DNA of 64,000 bases from Bacteroidales bacterium (GTDB lineage: Bacteria > Bacteroidota > Bacteroidia > Bacteroidales > Salinivirgaceae). The translations under genes and the position numbers were made by a program. Below the pieces are notes generated by a model. It was not told where the DNA came from. It did no database searches and saw nothing but the letters and a program-made list of their open reading frames with translations. Positions within the stretch are counted from its first letter, which is position 1. Each line of letters begins with the position of its first letter. Positions 16,735 through 26,776 of this stretch are shown piece after piece. The DNA lies in NCBI GenBank assembly GCA_012519055.1, contig JAAYQU010000045.1, positions 186,001 to 250,000 on the forward strand, read 5' to 3'.

Positions 16735-16987
16735 TCACAATTGCTTATTTGTACGTTCTTGTGATAAGTGTATGTAAATCATAGATGTATCTATATCAGC
16801 ATGTCTCATAAGTTGCGTAATCAGATAGGATTTTTGTGTTATCTCTGCTAACCGTGTTCCATGCGTGTGACGTGCTATGTTATAGGTCAACCGAACGTCT
16901 ATTTCTGCCATTAAAGCAATGGTTTTTAGTACTCTATTGGCGTGTTGATTTAAAAATTTTGGAATATTCGTGCGGTGTCGTTTTTTC
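16735..16987 (-). pseudogene. Truncated tyrosine-recombinase integrase, catalytic end only
   Basis: About 80 residues survive. YNIARHTHGTRLAEI matches integrase box II (Arg-His retained, first His replaced by Asn), and LITQLMRHADIDTSMIYIHL matches the region with the second His and the catalytic Tyr. Everything N-terminal is missing: the frame runs straight into the tRNA-Pro 3' end, only about 17 bases from it. In an intact element this integrase would recombine the tRNA-embedded att site. It cannot be active; the break coincides with the attachment site, so a later recombination event there may have removed the rest. Confidence 0.75.
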
Positions 16988-17063
16988 TGGTCGGGGTAGG
17001 GCGACTCGAACGCCCGACCTCTACGTCCCGAACGTAGCACGCTACCAACTGCGCTATACCCCG
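16988..17063 (-). tRNA. tRNA-Pro (anticodon CGG) with encoded CCA; contains the right att repeat
   Basis: The 76-base cloverleaf on the minus strand has acceptor stem CGGGGTA/TACCCCG, D arm with AGTTGGTAGC, anticodon stem CTACG/CGTAG with loop TTCGGGA (anticodon CGG, reading CCG), T arm with GTTCGAGTC, discriminator A and CCA at the 3' end. Its last 15 bases (16988-17002) are duplicated at 12094-12108, so the gene served as attB and was rebuilt intact by the element. Confidence 0.93.
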
Positions 17064-17329
17064 GATTTTATTGAAAAAATATAAACTTACGGTTGTGCAA
17101 AATTATAAATATTTTCTCACTACGTGATATATTTAGATAAAAATTCCTTAACCTCTTTTCTACAAAGGTTATATGAGCAATATAAAAAAAACTGTGAACG
17201 AAAGACGCAACACATTTTTTTTGATAGTAAAATTATTTGAAAGTAAAACAATTATATGCAATTAAAAATCTTTAAGTTTGTATGTTTTATATAAAAAGAT
17301 AAAAACATTAATTATTAAACATATCTATT

Positions 17330-19444
17330 ATGAGAACACCAACTTACATTATTATGGCTGTACTGTTATTAGGTTCTGTTTCATGTGCTGACAAGAAACA
17401 AACGGAAAATCCTTTTTTTAGCGAATACAAAACCCCTTTTGGTATTCCTCCGTTTGAGCAAATTAAAGAAGAACACTATATTCCTGCTTTTGAAAGGGGA
17501 ATGGAGGAGCAAGTAAAAGAGATTGAAGTTATTGTCAATCAGACAGATGAACCTACATTCGACAACACAATTGTAAAATACAATTTTTCGGGTGAACTGT
17601 TAAGCAAAGTTAATTTGGTATTTTCCAATCTGATTGGAGCAATAAATAATGAAAATTACCAGGCAATTGCTCGCGAAATTAAACCAAAGCTAACTGCGCA
17701 TAAAGATAATATCTTACTAAATCCTAAACTGTTTAGTCGCATAAAATTTTTGTACGACAATCGTTCTCAAAACGATTACAACGACGAACAATTACGTGTT
17801 ATCGAAAAGTATTATAATGATTTTGTCAGAAGTGGAGCCAACCTAAATGCTGAAGAGCAAGAGCAGCTGCGTGAATTGAACAAACAAATGTCACTTTTAG
17901 TGCTACAATTTAATGAACGTATATTGGCTGAAACAAACGACAATTTTCGCCTGATTATCGATAATGAAGATGATTTGGCAGGTCTGCCACAGTTTGTTAT
18001 TGACGGTGCAGCAGAGACAGCCAAAGAGTTAGGAATGGAAGGAAAATGGGCGTTTACACTGCAAAAACCATCATGGATACCCTTTTTACAATATTCCGAA
18101 AAACGCGATTTAAGAGAAAAGCTTTATCGTGGTTGGTTTATGCGCGGCGACAATGATAATGAATTTGATACAAAAGAAATTATTACACAAATAGCTCAAG
18201 TTCAGACCCAAAGAGCAAAATTACTTGGATTTAGTAATTACGCAGAGTTTGTTACAAGTAACAACATGGCTGAAAATCAAAAAAATGTCGATGATTTTCT
18301 TCAAAAAATATGGACCCCAGCCTTAAAGAAGGCTAAACAAGAGTTAACAGAACTTCAAGCTATTGCTGATAAAGAAAATGCTAGTTATAAATTAGAATCG
18401 TGGGATTGGTGGTATTATGCCGAAAAACTTCGCAAAGAGAAGTATGGATTAGACGAGACCGAGCTTAAACCTTATCTGTCGCTCACTAACGTTCGAGATG
18501 GCATGTTTTGGGTAGCAGAAAAACTATATGGAATTAAATTTAAACAGATTGAGAATGCACCTAAATATCACTCGGATAACGATGCTTACGAAGTGATAGA
18601 AGCTGATGGCTCTCACTTAGGAGTGTTGTATCTCGACTATCATCCACGAAGTGGAAAAGATGGTGGTGCGTGGTGCACATCGTTCCGAGACGCTCACTAT
18701 GATATTAATGGAAATCGTGTTCCTGCTATAGCATCTGTAGTTTGTAATTTTACCAAACCTACTACAGATATGCCATCACTACTCACTTGGGATGAGACAG
18801 AAACACTATTTCATGAATTTGGACACGCATTGCACGTATTATTCAGTGATGGTCACTACAAACGAACATCGGGTGATGTTCCTCTTGATTACGTAGAACT
18901 TCCATCTCAAATTATGGAAAACTGGGCAGGCGAGCCGGAAGTAATAAAACAATATGCAAAACATTACCAAACAGGTGAAGCAATGCCTGATGAACTAATT
19001 GAAAAACTCGCAAACAGCAGTCATTTCAACCAAGGATTTGCAACTGTTGAATATGTTGCTGCATCTATACTTGACCAAAGATGGTTTTCACAAACGGTTG
19101 ATAATCCGATAACTGATGCGCGTCTGTTCGAGAAAACCGAAATGGAGAAAATAGGTTTGATAAAAGAGATTTTACCACGCTATCGCTCAACATACTATTC
19201 GCATATATTTGGAGGAGGATATTCGGCAGGATATTATGTCTATTTGTGGGCAGAAGTTCTTGACAGTGATGCATTTGCAGCATTTAAAGAGTCTGGTGAT
19301 ATATTCAATCAAGATTTAGCTGCCAAGTTTAGAAAACACTGTTTATCTGAAGTGGGAACGTATCCAGCAATGGAACAATATAAAAAATTCAGAGGACAAG
19401 AGCCATCAGAAAAGCCATTGCTACAAAAACGAGGATTAAATTAA
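17330..19444 (+). CDS. dcp: M3-family peptidyl-dipeptidase (Dcp-like) lipoprotein
   Basis: Dcp is a zinc peptidase that removes dipeptides from the C-terminus of oligopeptides. The 704-residue protein starts with a lipoprotein signal (AVLLLGSVSC, Cys19), so it is anchored in the periplasm. NPFFSEYKTPFGIPPFEQIK and HYIPAFERGM are the typical N-terminal M3 motifs; the zinc site is HEFGH (495-499) with the downstream Glu in DYVELPSQIMENW. The ending GGGYSAGYYVYLWAEVLDSD is also family-specific. It is a monocistronic gene with a terminator 25 bases after the stop. A weak TAAGTTTG promoter element lies at 17273-17280. Confidence 0.93.
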   Translation: MRTPTYIIMAVLLLGSVSCADKKQTENPFFSEYKTPFGIPPFEQIKEEHYIPAFERGMEEQVKEIEVIVNQTDEPTFDNTIVKYNFSGELLSKVNLVFSNLIGAINNENYQAIAREIKPKLTAHKDNILLNPKLFSRIKFLYDNRSQNDYNDEQLRVIEKYYNDFVRSGANLNAEEQEQLRELNKQMSLLVLQFNERILAETNDNFRLIIDNEDDLAGLPQFVIDGAAETAKELGMEGKWAFTLQKPSWIPFLQYSEKRDLREKLYRGWFMRGDNDNEFDTKEIITQIAQVQTQRAKLLGFSNYAEFVTSNNMAENQKNVDDFLQKIWTPALKKAKQELTELQAIADKENASYKLESWDWWYYAEKLRKEKYGLDETELKPYLSLTNVRDGMFWVAEKLYGIKFKQIENAPKYHSDNDAYEVIEADGSHLGVLYLDYHPRSGKDGGAWCTSFRDAHYDINGNRVPAIASVVCNFTKPTTDMPSLLTWDETETLFHEFGHALHVLFSDGHYKRTSGDVPLDYVELPSQIMENWAGEPEVIKQYAKHYQTGEAMPDELIEKLANSSHFNQGFATVEYVAASILDQRWFSQTVDNPITDARLFEKTEMEKIGLIKEILPRYRSTYYSHIFGGGYSAGYYVYLWAEVLDSDAFAAFKESGDIFNQDLAAKFRKHCLSEVGTYPAMEQYKKFRGQEPSEKPLLQKRGLN

Positions 19445-19468
19445 TAATAAGATAGATACTTAATAAAT

Positions 19469-19503
19469 AGAGCTGTCGAGTTTAATTTTGACGGCTCTTT
19501 TTT
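19469..19503 (+). terminator. Intrinsic terminator of dcp
   Basis: AGAGCTGTC pairs with GACGGCTCT (one T-G wobble) across a 12-base loop, followed by six T. Confidence 0.75.
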
Positions 19504-19581
19504 GTTAATATCTCCCATGTTGTTGCCAACTTCAATTTTGTAATAAAATGATATATTTGTGGATATATAATACTTTAAACA

Positions 19582-20799
19582 ATGTTAAAAATACTACATA
19601 CGTCAGATTGGCATATAGGAAAGAAAATTTATGGCATTGATTTAGCTTCCGACCATAAGCTTTTTTTTAAATGGCTGATTGAAACTATTAAAGAGCAACA
19701 AATCGACGCAATTTTAGTTTCGGGAGATATTTTTGATTTATCCAATCCGTCTGTAGAATCGCGGACAATTTACTATGATATTTTGGTCGAATTACAAAAA
19801 GCAGATTGTCAGGTAGTTATAACAGGGGGGAATCATGATTCGCCTATGGTTCTGAACGCGCCACGTGAATTATTAAAGGCATTGAATATCAGCGTTGTGG
19901 GAAAAATGACAGAAAATATCAGTGATATTTTTATTCCCATAAAGAATAGGAATGGAGAGGTTGAAGCGGTAGTTGTTGCTGTACCATACTTACGCGAATA
20001 TGATTTGAAAATAAATATTTCTATTCAATCTTTCAATGAAAGAATTGAGCAACTTCAAAAAGCTACCTGTCAGTTATACAATAATTTAGCTAACGAAGTA
20101 GCAGAACAGTTTCCAAATATACCTCTATTCGCAATGGGCCACTTTATGGGTATGGGATCAACAGTTTCTGATAGCGAAAGGGAGCTACAAATAGGTAACT
20201 TAAATGCCTTAGAAATTAGCAAACTAACAGAGGGATTTGACTATTTGGCATTAGGGCATATTCATCGACCACAACAATTAAAGTCAAATATTCCTGCGAT
20301 ATATTCAGGAGCACCTATATCACTTTCGTTTAGCGAATTTGAAGATAAAAAAGAGGTTAAAATTATCGAGATTAACAACTTTGAAATTTCTAATATCACC
20401 AGCCTTGAAGTTCCCAAGTTTCGCAAATTAGAACGTATAAAAGGCAGTTTTAATGATATTATGCTGAAGCTTGAAAATTTAAAAAGCAATGATTATCAAC
20501 TACAAACGCTTATAGAACTTGAGTTTATAGAAAAGGAGAGAAATCCAATTTTAGATGACCAGATACAAACTTTAATAGATAATTGGCAAGAACCTGATTC
20601 CAAAATAGTTAAATATAGAATTTCATATACAGATACCTCGAACCAAACAGAGCAGTGGATAGACGACACTATTAAAATTGATGAAATTAAACCTATTGAT
20701 ATATTCTTATCTCACATTGAATCTTTGAATTTAGAGGCAGAAAAAAGTGCCCTTGCTGAGGAGGCATTTAGAGAGTTATTATTAAGTGTTGATGAATAA
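19582..20799 (+). CDS. sbcD: SbcD (Mre11-like) exonuclease subunit
   Basis: SbcD is the Mn-dependent nuclease of the SbcCD complex, which opens DNA hairpins and processes broken ends. The 405-residue protein shows the metallophosphatase motifs in order: HTSDWHIG (residues 6-13), VSGDIFDLS, GGNHDSP, and LGHIHRPQ with the last metal-binding His residues. The C-terminal 150 residues are the SbcC-binding and capping region. It lies directly before sbcC, whose ATG comes 18 bases after this stop, so the two are co-transcribed. Confidence 0.95.
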   Translation: MLKILHTSDWHIGKKIYGIDLASDHKLFFKWLIETIKEQQIDAILVSGDIFDLSNPSVESRTIYYDILVELQKADCQVVITGGNHDSPMVLNAPRELLKALNISVVGKMTENISDIFIPIKNRNGEVEAVVVAVPYLREYDLKINISIQSFNERIEQLQKATCQLYNNLANEVAEQFPNIPLFAMGHFMGMGSTVSDSERELQIGNLNALEISKLTEGFDYLALGHIHRPQQLKSNIPAIYSGAPISLSFSEFEDKKEVKIIEINNFEISNITSLEVPKFRKLERIKGSFNDIMLKLENLKSNDYQLQTLIELEFIEKERNPILDDQIQTLIDNWQEPDSKIVKYRISYTDTSNQTEQWIDDTIKIDEIKPIDIFLSHIESLNLEAEKSALAEEAFRELLLSVDE

Positions 20800-20817
20800 T
20801 TGATTGTTTTTAGAGAT

Positions 20818-23800
20818 ATGATAATCAGAAAAATACGACTAAAAAATATAAATTCACTTAAAGGTGAGCATACAATAGATTTTACTACTCAGCCATTTTT
20901 GGGTAGTACTCTTTTTGCAATTACAGGTCCTACAGGAAGCGGAAAAACCACAATTTTAGATGCAATATCTTTAGCTTTATACAATCGAATACCACGTATA
21001 CCAACAAGCATTAGTAAGAATTTAATTGATGATACGGGTGTTATTTTAAGTCATAATACAAAAGAGTGTTTTTCAGAAGTTGAATTTTCGTGCCGTCATG
21101 GCATTTACACTTCGCGTTGGGAGATTTCTGTCAACAGAAACGGAAATTTACGAGACTACGAAATGAGGCTTTACAATAGCGAAGGGATTGTTATTGAAGA
21201 TAAAAAAGGAAATGTTCCTCAGAGTGTTGAAAATTTGATAGGTCTTAATTATGAGCAGTTTACAAGGTCTATAATGCTTCCGCAAGGTGATTTCGCTCTC
21301 TTTTTAAAATCAAACAAAAATGACAGAGGTAAGTTGTTGGAGAAAATAACCGGCAGTTCGATATATCGCCAATTGGGGCAAAAAGCTTATGATAGGTCAA
21401 AGGAAGTTGATGATGAACTTGATTTTATTAAAAATAGAATATCGGCGTTGACTATTGAAAAAATTGATGACGAGGAGTACAAAGATATCATTGAGAAATG
21501 TCAATTAATTGACCAAAAACAGACTGAGCTACAAAATCAGATATCACAAATTAAGCAACAGATTGATATTAAGAGAAATGTCGCGCGTTTAGAAAATGAG
21601 ACTCAAGCAGCTAAGAATAAGTTAAATGAGAAAGCAGTCGATTTTGAATCTTTTAAGAAGTTAAACGGTGAAAGAATTAATAAACATCAACAGTTAATAC
21701 CGTATGTCGATTCTGTGAATGAAATTTTAAACGTTCAAAAACAGATAAATACAAATCAAGCAAAGTTAAAAGAGATTGAAAATCAGATAGAAATAAATAG
21801 AAAAAAGGACTCAGATGTAAATTTAGAAATAGATGAGTTTATAAAAAACAGTGAAAAAATTAGCAAATCGTCAATTGAAAACCTTAACGCGTTTGAGAAC
21901 AGAGTAAAAGAGCTTAACACTATTATAAACCTTAAAGAGACTGAATATAGAGCTGATTTTAAGACAATTAAAGAGCTCTCAAATGATTTTGGATTAGATA
22001 TTCAAATAAATGAGACTCCTCAGCAAATAGCAGAAAAAATATCAGATAAAAAGAAAAATACAATTGCTGGTATAAATGCACTTGAACAAAAATATCCCAA
22101 GATACACGCAGAATCTAATGTTCAGAACATTGAAAACTTGAATAAATTGTTGGAAAAAGTTTCGAAATGGGAGAAAGACACTATAACCATTAACCTAAAT
22201 CAACAGAGTATTGATGAAGCTAAGGAAAAACTGAGTGCTGTTAAAAACGAAGTAGAAACTAAACAGAAGTTAATAGCTGATTCAATCAGAAAGTTTGAAT
22301 TAATAGTATTAGAACACAAGAACAAAGAGGACGAGCTAAAAATCAGTCAATTAGAAGCAAAACTTGAGAACGTAAGAAAGCAACTTCAAAGAGGCGATCC
22401 ATGCCCTGTTTGTGGTTCAACTGAACATCCATGGGCAGATAAGTGTGTTACAGAGACCACCCAGCTCGAAAATGATGTGACTGAACTCAACAATAAGAAA
22501 AATGAGCTTAAGTCACAAATAGATTCGGAGGAAGGAAAGTTGGCGCAAAACAAGTTGACTATTAAAGAGTTGGAAAATAAAATTAACTCTATACAAAAAA
22601 TCATTGAACCTTTAGTTGAACAAACAAATAGAGTAAAAGCAGAACAGTTTGCAATAACCAAACAAGATAACCCGACAAATGCTATTAGTTTTATTAAAAC
22701 TAAGATAGCCGATATAGAAAAATATAGCACACTTTTAATACAGTTAGAGAAAATAGATAAGACTAGAACAATTATATCAGACCTGTTGCAGATATTTGTT
22801 GACGCCAAAGAGTTAAAACAAACTAAACAAAAAATATACAATGGAACCGATATTACCAAAGATTGTAAACTGTTGAGAGATAGATATTCAGATATAAGTA
22901 ACGAAAAATTACGACTTGAAAAATCTAAGATAGAGCTTGAAAAGGAGATTACAACAAGCGAAACCCATAAAAAAGATAAACTGGCTCTACTACTTCCTAA
23001 GTTAGAGACCATAGGTTATTTATCTGTTAATGAGGCAATAAAGTTTATTATCTCAACAGAAGAGTACAATAATCTAAACAACGAAATTCAGAAACTTAAG
23101 CAGGATTTATCAACTCAAAAAGCTGTTTTTGAGACACTAGATAATCAGCTACAACAGGTTAAAAAACAGGATATTAAGCAGTCTGAAATTGAGCTAACAG
23201 AACAACTATCTCAATTAAATGCAAACTACACATCGTTGATGAAAAACAGAGATGCGTTTAAGGAGAAGCTTACTACTCAAAACAATATAAGAAAAGAGTT
23301 GTCGGAATCGGAATTAAAAATTGAAGAGATAAATAAAAAAGGAGAGAAGTGGAAGATACTCGGTAATATCATTGGTTGTGCCACTGGCAATAAGTTTAAC
23401 AATATTGCACAATCCATTACATTAAAGCATTTAATAAATAAGGCGAACAAATGTATAATTGATCTTAATCCACGTTATAGATTAGCTATCAACGATTCGA
23501 GCGACGATGATGCACTATTTGTTGTTGATTTAGATTTAGGTCAACAAAGACGCAGTACAAAAACCCTTTCAGGAGGCGAAACTTTTCTTGTTAGTCTCGC
23601 ATTAGCATTAGGTTTAGCAGATATGGCATCAAAAGAAACTACTGTTGGAAGCTTGTTTATTGATGAAGGATTTGGTACCTTAGATCCGGAAACACTCGAT
23701 TATGCACTTGCCATGCTCGAGTCTCTACAAGCGAGAGGTAATAAAAGTATAGGAATTATTTCACACGTAGAAACGCTTAAAGAACGCATAAATATAAGAA

Positions 23801-23856
23801 TTGATTTAGTACCTGTTGCAGGTCAAGGATATAGTAAAATAGTTGTAACATCATAA
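20818..23856 (+). CDS. sbcC: SbcC (Rad50-like) SMC-type ATPase
   Basis: SbcC is the ATP-driven clamp of SbcCD. I start it at the ATG at 20818 (MIIRKIRLKNINSLKGEHTI); an in-frame TTG at 20800 would only add VFRDM-like residues. Walker A GPTGSGKTT lies at residues 37-45. Two long coiled coils flank the zinc hook CPVC (529-532), and the C-terminal ATPase half holds the signature LSGGETF and Walker B LFIDEGFGTLD. At 1012 residues it is close to the usual length. A long minus-strand open frame inside it (22386-23012) is a shadow of the coiled coil. Confidence 0.95.
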   Translation: MIIRKIRLKNINSLKGEHTIDFTTQPFLGSTLFAITGPTGSGKTTILDAISLALYNRIPRIPTSISKNLIDDTGVILSHNTKECFSEVEFSCRHGIYTSRWEISVNRNGNLRDYEMRLYNSEGIVIEDKKGNVPQSVENLIGLNYEQFTRSIMLPQGDFALFLKSNKNDRGKLLEKITGSSIYRQLGQKAYDRSKEVDDELDFIKNRISALTIEKIDDEEYKDIIEKCQLIDQKQTELQNQISQIKQQIDIKRNVARLENETQAAKNKLNEKAVDFESFKKLNGERINKHQQLIPYVDSVNEILNVQKQINTNQAKLKEIENQIEINRKKDSDVNLEIDEFIKNSEKISKSSIENLNAFENRVKELNTIINLKETEYRADFKTIKELSNDFGLDIQINETPQQIAEKISDKKKNTIAGINALEQKYPKIHAESNVQNIENLNKLLEKVSKWEKDTITINLNQQSIDEAKEKLSAVKNEVETKQKLIADSIRKFELIVLEHKNKEDELKISQLEAKLENVRKQLQRGDPCPVCGSTEHPWADKCVTETTQLENDVTELNNKKNELKSQIDSEEGKLAQNKLTIKELENKINSIQKIIEPLVEQTNRVKAEQFAITKQDNPTNAISFIKTKIADIEKYSTLLIQLEKIDKTRTIISDLLQIFVDAKELKQTKQKIYNGTDITKDCKLLRDRYSDISNEKLRLEKSKIELEKEITTSETHKKDKLALLLPKLETIGYLSVNEAIKFIISTEEYNNLNNEIQKLKQDLSTQKAVFETLDNQLQQVKKQDIKQSEIELTEQLSQLNANYTSLMKNRDAFKEKLTTQNNIRKELSESELKIEEINKKGEKWKILGNIIGCATGNKFNNIAQSITLKHLINKANKCIIDLNPRYRLAINDSSDDDALFVVDLDLGQQRRSTKTLSGGETFLVSLALALGLADMASKETTVGSLFIDEGFGTLDPETLDYALAMLESLQARGNKSIGIISHVETLKERINIRIDLVPVAGQGYSKIVVTS

Positions 23857-23875
23857 ACAGATAAATTGAAATCAC

Positions 23876-24553
23876 ATGAAAAGTTTACCAGAAGTTTTGA
23901 ATGAGAATAGAAGCAAATTTGCTTTAGTTGTCCCTCAACTTAAAGATATCTCAAAGCTTTTACAAATTAGTTTTGGAGCTGATAACGATGAGTTGGCAAA
24001 GATTAATTATGATGATATTACTCAATTTGCAAATTATATCCAACAAAAACTAGATAATCAACAGAAACTTGTTGCATATGGCGGATATTTAGAAGATAGA
24101 GCAATGTATCATAGATCGAAGCTTTTTAGATCAGGTAGCGAGGTACGAACTGTTCATTTAGGAGTTGATATTTGGGCTCCTATTGATACTCCTGTAATGG
24201 CATTTTATGAGGGTAGAGTACACAGTTTTGGTATAAACGATGTGCACGGAGATTATGGTGGAGTTATTGTTCTAGAGCACGAATTGCAAGATCATACATT
24301 TTATACTCTTTATGGTCACTTATCTCATAAATCGGTTCAAAATAAGTCTAAAGGACAAAAGATTAAAATAGGGGAAACTTTTGCATATATAGGTATTCCG
24401 AGTGAGAATGGTTATTGGCCCCCACACCTTCATGTTCAGATAATTAGAAACTTATTGAAATACGAGTTGGATTTTCCAGGTACGTGTACACCAAACAGTA
24501 TTGATTATTTTAAAAAAGTTTGCCCCGATCCATCGGTGATTTTAGGATTGTAA
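23876..24553 (+). CDS. M23-family (LytM-like) peptidase without signal peptide
   Basis: A 225-residue protein whose C-terminal half is a lysostaphin-type zinc endopeptidase domain. Metal ligands are His94 and Asp98 in HLGVDIWAP and His186 in HLHVQ, with His184 as catalytic partner; GHLSHKS completes the groove. M23 enzymes cut peptide cross-links in peptidoglycan. Unusually there is no signal peptide; the N-terminal 90 residues are soluble and contain AYGGYLEDRAMYHRSKLF. It may act in the cytoplasm or be exported in another way. It follows sbcC by 19 bases and may be part of that operon. Confidence 0.8.
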   Translation: MKSLPEVLNENRSKFALVVPQLKDISKLLQISFGADNDELAKINYDDITQFANYIQQKLDNQQKLVAYGGYLEDRAMYHRSKLFRSGSEVRTVHLGVDIWAPIDTPVMAFYEGRVHSFGINDVHGDYGGVIVLEHELQDHTFYTLYGHLSHKSVQNKSKGQKIKIGETFAYIGIPSENGYWPPHLHVQIIRNLLKYELDFPGTCTPNSIDYFKKVCPDPSVILGL

Positions 24554-24638
24554 GGATATAAAATCAGCTACCATATTCAAAAATTCAACTACATCATATT
24601 TTGAAGCAGTAGACTTTTATATTTAACTTATGAATATT

Positions 24639-25451
24639 TTATTTGTTTGCATTTATTAATTCTAACTCAATTTTTTGGAACTCTTTTACAATGTTCTGTA
24701 ATGTATGATTTTCAGCTGATAAAGGCTTGTGTCCAATGTTTTTGATTGGAAGCACTCCCGGTGATGTTCCAGTGAGAAAAGCTGCAGAAAAATCGCCTAA
24801 CATCTGTTTAGTAATTAATTTTCTTGTTACCTCAATATTCAATTTTTCGCAAATATCCATTACAGTTTGGCGTGTTATTCCTTTTAATACTTGAGAGTCT
24901 ATAGGTGTGTAGATTTTGTTGTTATTATCAATAAACATTATGTTACTTCTGCTGCCTTCCGTTATGTATCCCTGTTTTGATATCAACAACACTTCGAAAA
25001 AACCTTTTCGTTTTAATGTTTTGTTAATATTATTTCTTAGTGTATTGTTTTTTATTTTCGCAGTTGGGTTGTTCCTTTCAGCGTAGTAAAATCCAACAGA
25101 GACGCCTACTTTGTACATTTCGGAAGTGGGATAGAAGTGGGGTATAAATCTAACCAAACTGTGGTTGTTGCTTACAGATATTTCGATATTTCCAGTTGAA
25201 AAATAATTGTTGTTTACAAGGGCTTTAATTGAATTAAGAATCTCCTTTTCAGTTATATTTAAGGCTATACTAGATTTTTGTGTCGATTCTTGTAAGCGTT
25301 TATAATGTTGGCTAATAAACAGAGGGGCAGAGTCTATAACTTTAATTACCTCATAAGCTGTTTTATTTGTTGTTATTTTTGTGAGTGATATATTAGCGGA
25401 CTTCACTAAAAGTTTGTTTAATACAACCCATTCTCCTCTTGTGTTTCGCAT
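24639..25451 (-). CDS. Class IV aminotransferase (branched-chain / aminodeoxychorismate lyase type)
   Basis: A PLP enzyme of fold type IV. I use the ATG at 25451 (MRNTRGEWVVLN, 270 residues); an in-frame GTG at 25478 overlaps the end of the upstream gene and is also possible. The PLP Lys is expected at AKIKNNTLRNN (Lys134), followed by EVLLISKQGYITEGSRSNIM, the class IV signature, and LKGITRQTVMDIC. Length fits aminodeoxychorismate lyase (PabC) or D-amino acid/branched-chain aminotransferases; the exact substrate cannot be told. It is the last gene of a three-gene minus-strand unit, after the CyuA-like gene. Confidence 0.8.
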   Translation of the reverse strand: MRNTRGEWVVLNKLLVKSANISLTKITTNKTAYEVIKVIDSAPLFISQHYKRLQESTQKSSIALNITEKEILNSIKALVNNNYFSTGNIEISVSNNHSLVRFIPHFYPTSEMYKVGVSVGFYYAERNNPTAKIKNNTLRNNINKTLKRKGFFEVLLISKQGYITEGSRSNIMFIDNNNKIYTPIDSQVLKGITRQTVMDICEKLNIEVTRKLITKQMLGDFSAAFLTGTSPGVLPIKNIGHKPLSAENHTLQNIVKEFQKIELELINANK

Positions 25452-25471
25452 TAATATTATATGTTTGAATT

Positions 25472-26764
25472 TTAGCACTTGTTTTGCATCATTTCAATAA
25501 TCATTTTATCGGCAGAAGATAGCCCAACGCTGCCAATATTTGCGATATTCTCTATTGTACGTTCTATATCTTCGTCAACTATGCCGTCTGCTAAAGCTTC
25601 TATGCTGTTATCTAAAGCCAATTCTGATGCTTGAATAGCAGCACTAATTCCAGAGTGAACTTTTAATGTACATCCTGGTTTTGCTCCGTCACACAACATT
25701 CCGGTGATATTTGCAGCCATATATTTTATGGCTCTGATTATTGCTTCACGCTTGCCCCCACGTATATAGGTAATACCGCATGAAGCCCCTGTTGCTGCCA
25801 CTAATATGCCACACAAAGCACCTAAGGAACCTAACTTTTTTTTCATGTGAATTGACACCAAATGCCCTAAAGCTAAAGATTTTAGTAGTATGCTGTGAGA
25901 TAGACCAAATTTTTCGGCATAAGCAATAATGGGTAATGAGACTGTAAGTCCCTGATTACCACTTCCCGTATTAGCCATTACAGGTAAAACAGAACCTCCC
26001 ATTCTGGCATCACATGCAGCGGTAGTTAAAGCCAAAGCGTAATCGTGGGCAAATTCAAATTCACCGTTAACACGGCTTCTGTTGTTAGCAATATTCTTGC
26101 CGATTCTTAAACCATAGTCATTTTTTAATCCTTCACGTGCTATTGATAGGTTTAACTCAATAGACTTATCAAATATAGACAAATCATTAACATCAACATT
26201 TTCAATGAATTTGAGAATGGTATCTATTGAGAGAGGGAATTTTTCAACTGCTTGTTGTTCGTTTTCAACCTGTTCTATAGGTGGATTGTCTAGCAAAATC
26301 TCATTATTGCGTTTGATAAGTGTAAAGTGTGTATGTCTGTGGCTAATAATGGTTGTAACCTTGTCTGTATTAGACTCTATTTGTGCTTCAATGTATAATT
26401 TATCAACGTTCTCTTTTACCCTTATGCAAAAAATTTTTTTTTCAATCAGTTGATTGGCCAAATCAAGATGATTTTTGTCGACATTTTTGAGAATTTCTAA
26501 TGAGTCAGAACTATTCCCGCCTGTTAAACCTAAAGCAGCTGCAATAGGTAGTCCTGTTAACCCTGTGCCGGGAATACCAACGCCCATAGCATTTTTAAAA
26601 ATATTTCCACTAATAAAAATTTCCCCTTTAATAGGAATCGATCCCAATATTTCGCGGGCTTTCCCGCATGCAAGTGCAACAGCTGCAGGTTCGGTACAAC
26701 CTAACGCTGGAGATATCTCGGAGTGCATTAAAGCTAGTATTGACTGAACTTGTTTTGCGTCCAT
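25472..26764 (-). CDS. UPF0597 / CyuA-type L-cysteine desulfidase or serine dehydratase-like protein
   Basis: A 430-residue cytosolic protein of the UPF0597 (YhaM/CyuA) family, related to iron-sulfur L-serine dehydratases. Visible landmarks are EISPALGCTEPAAVALACG at the N-terminus, GVGIPGTGLTGLPIAAALG, NTGSGNQGL, the Cys cluster MLCDGAKPGCTLK, and ATGASCGITYIRGG. In enterobacteria and archaea members break down L-cysteine to pyruvate, ammonia and sulfide using a [4Fe-4S] cluster. It lies 12 bases after the acyltransferase gene and abuts the class IV aminotransferase, which could act on related amino acids (inference). Confidence 0.83.
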   Translation of the reverse strand: MDAKQVQSILALMHSEISPALGCTEPAAVALACGKAREILGSIPIKGEIFISGNIFKNAMGVGIPGTGLTGLPIAAALGLTGGNSSDSLEILKNVDKNHLDLANQLIEKKIFCIRVKENVDKLYIEAQIESNTDKVTTIISHRHTHFTLIKRNNEILLDNPPIEQVENEQQAVEKFPLSIDTILKFIENVDVNDLSIFDKSIELNLSIAREGLKNDYGLRIGKNIANNRSRVNGEFEFAHDYALALTTAACDARMGGSVLPVMANTGSGNQGLTVSLPIIAYAEKFGLSHSILLKSLALGHLVSIHMKKKLGSLGALCGILVAATGASCGITYIRGGKREAIIRAIKYMAANITGMLCDGAKPGCTLKVHSGISAAIQASELALDNSIEALADGIVDEDIERTIENIANIGSVGLSSADKMIIEMMQNKC

Positions 26765-26776
26765 TTGTTTTAATTT

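Noticed and set aside
16735-17040. A 101-residue intact integrase-like protein
   Set aside because: Its first 20 or so residues are read from the tRNA-Pro gene; only the part below 16970 is integrase, so it is a truncated relic.
22386-23012. A 208-residue minus-strand ORF inside sbcC
   Set aside because: It is a shadow of the repetitive Lys/Glu coiled-coil coding region; the + strand protein is certain.
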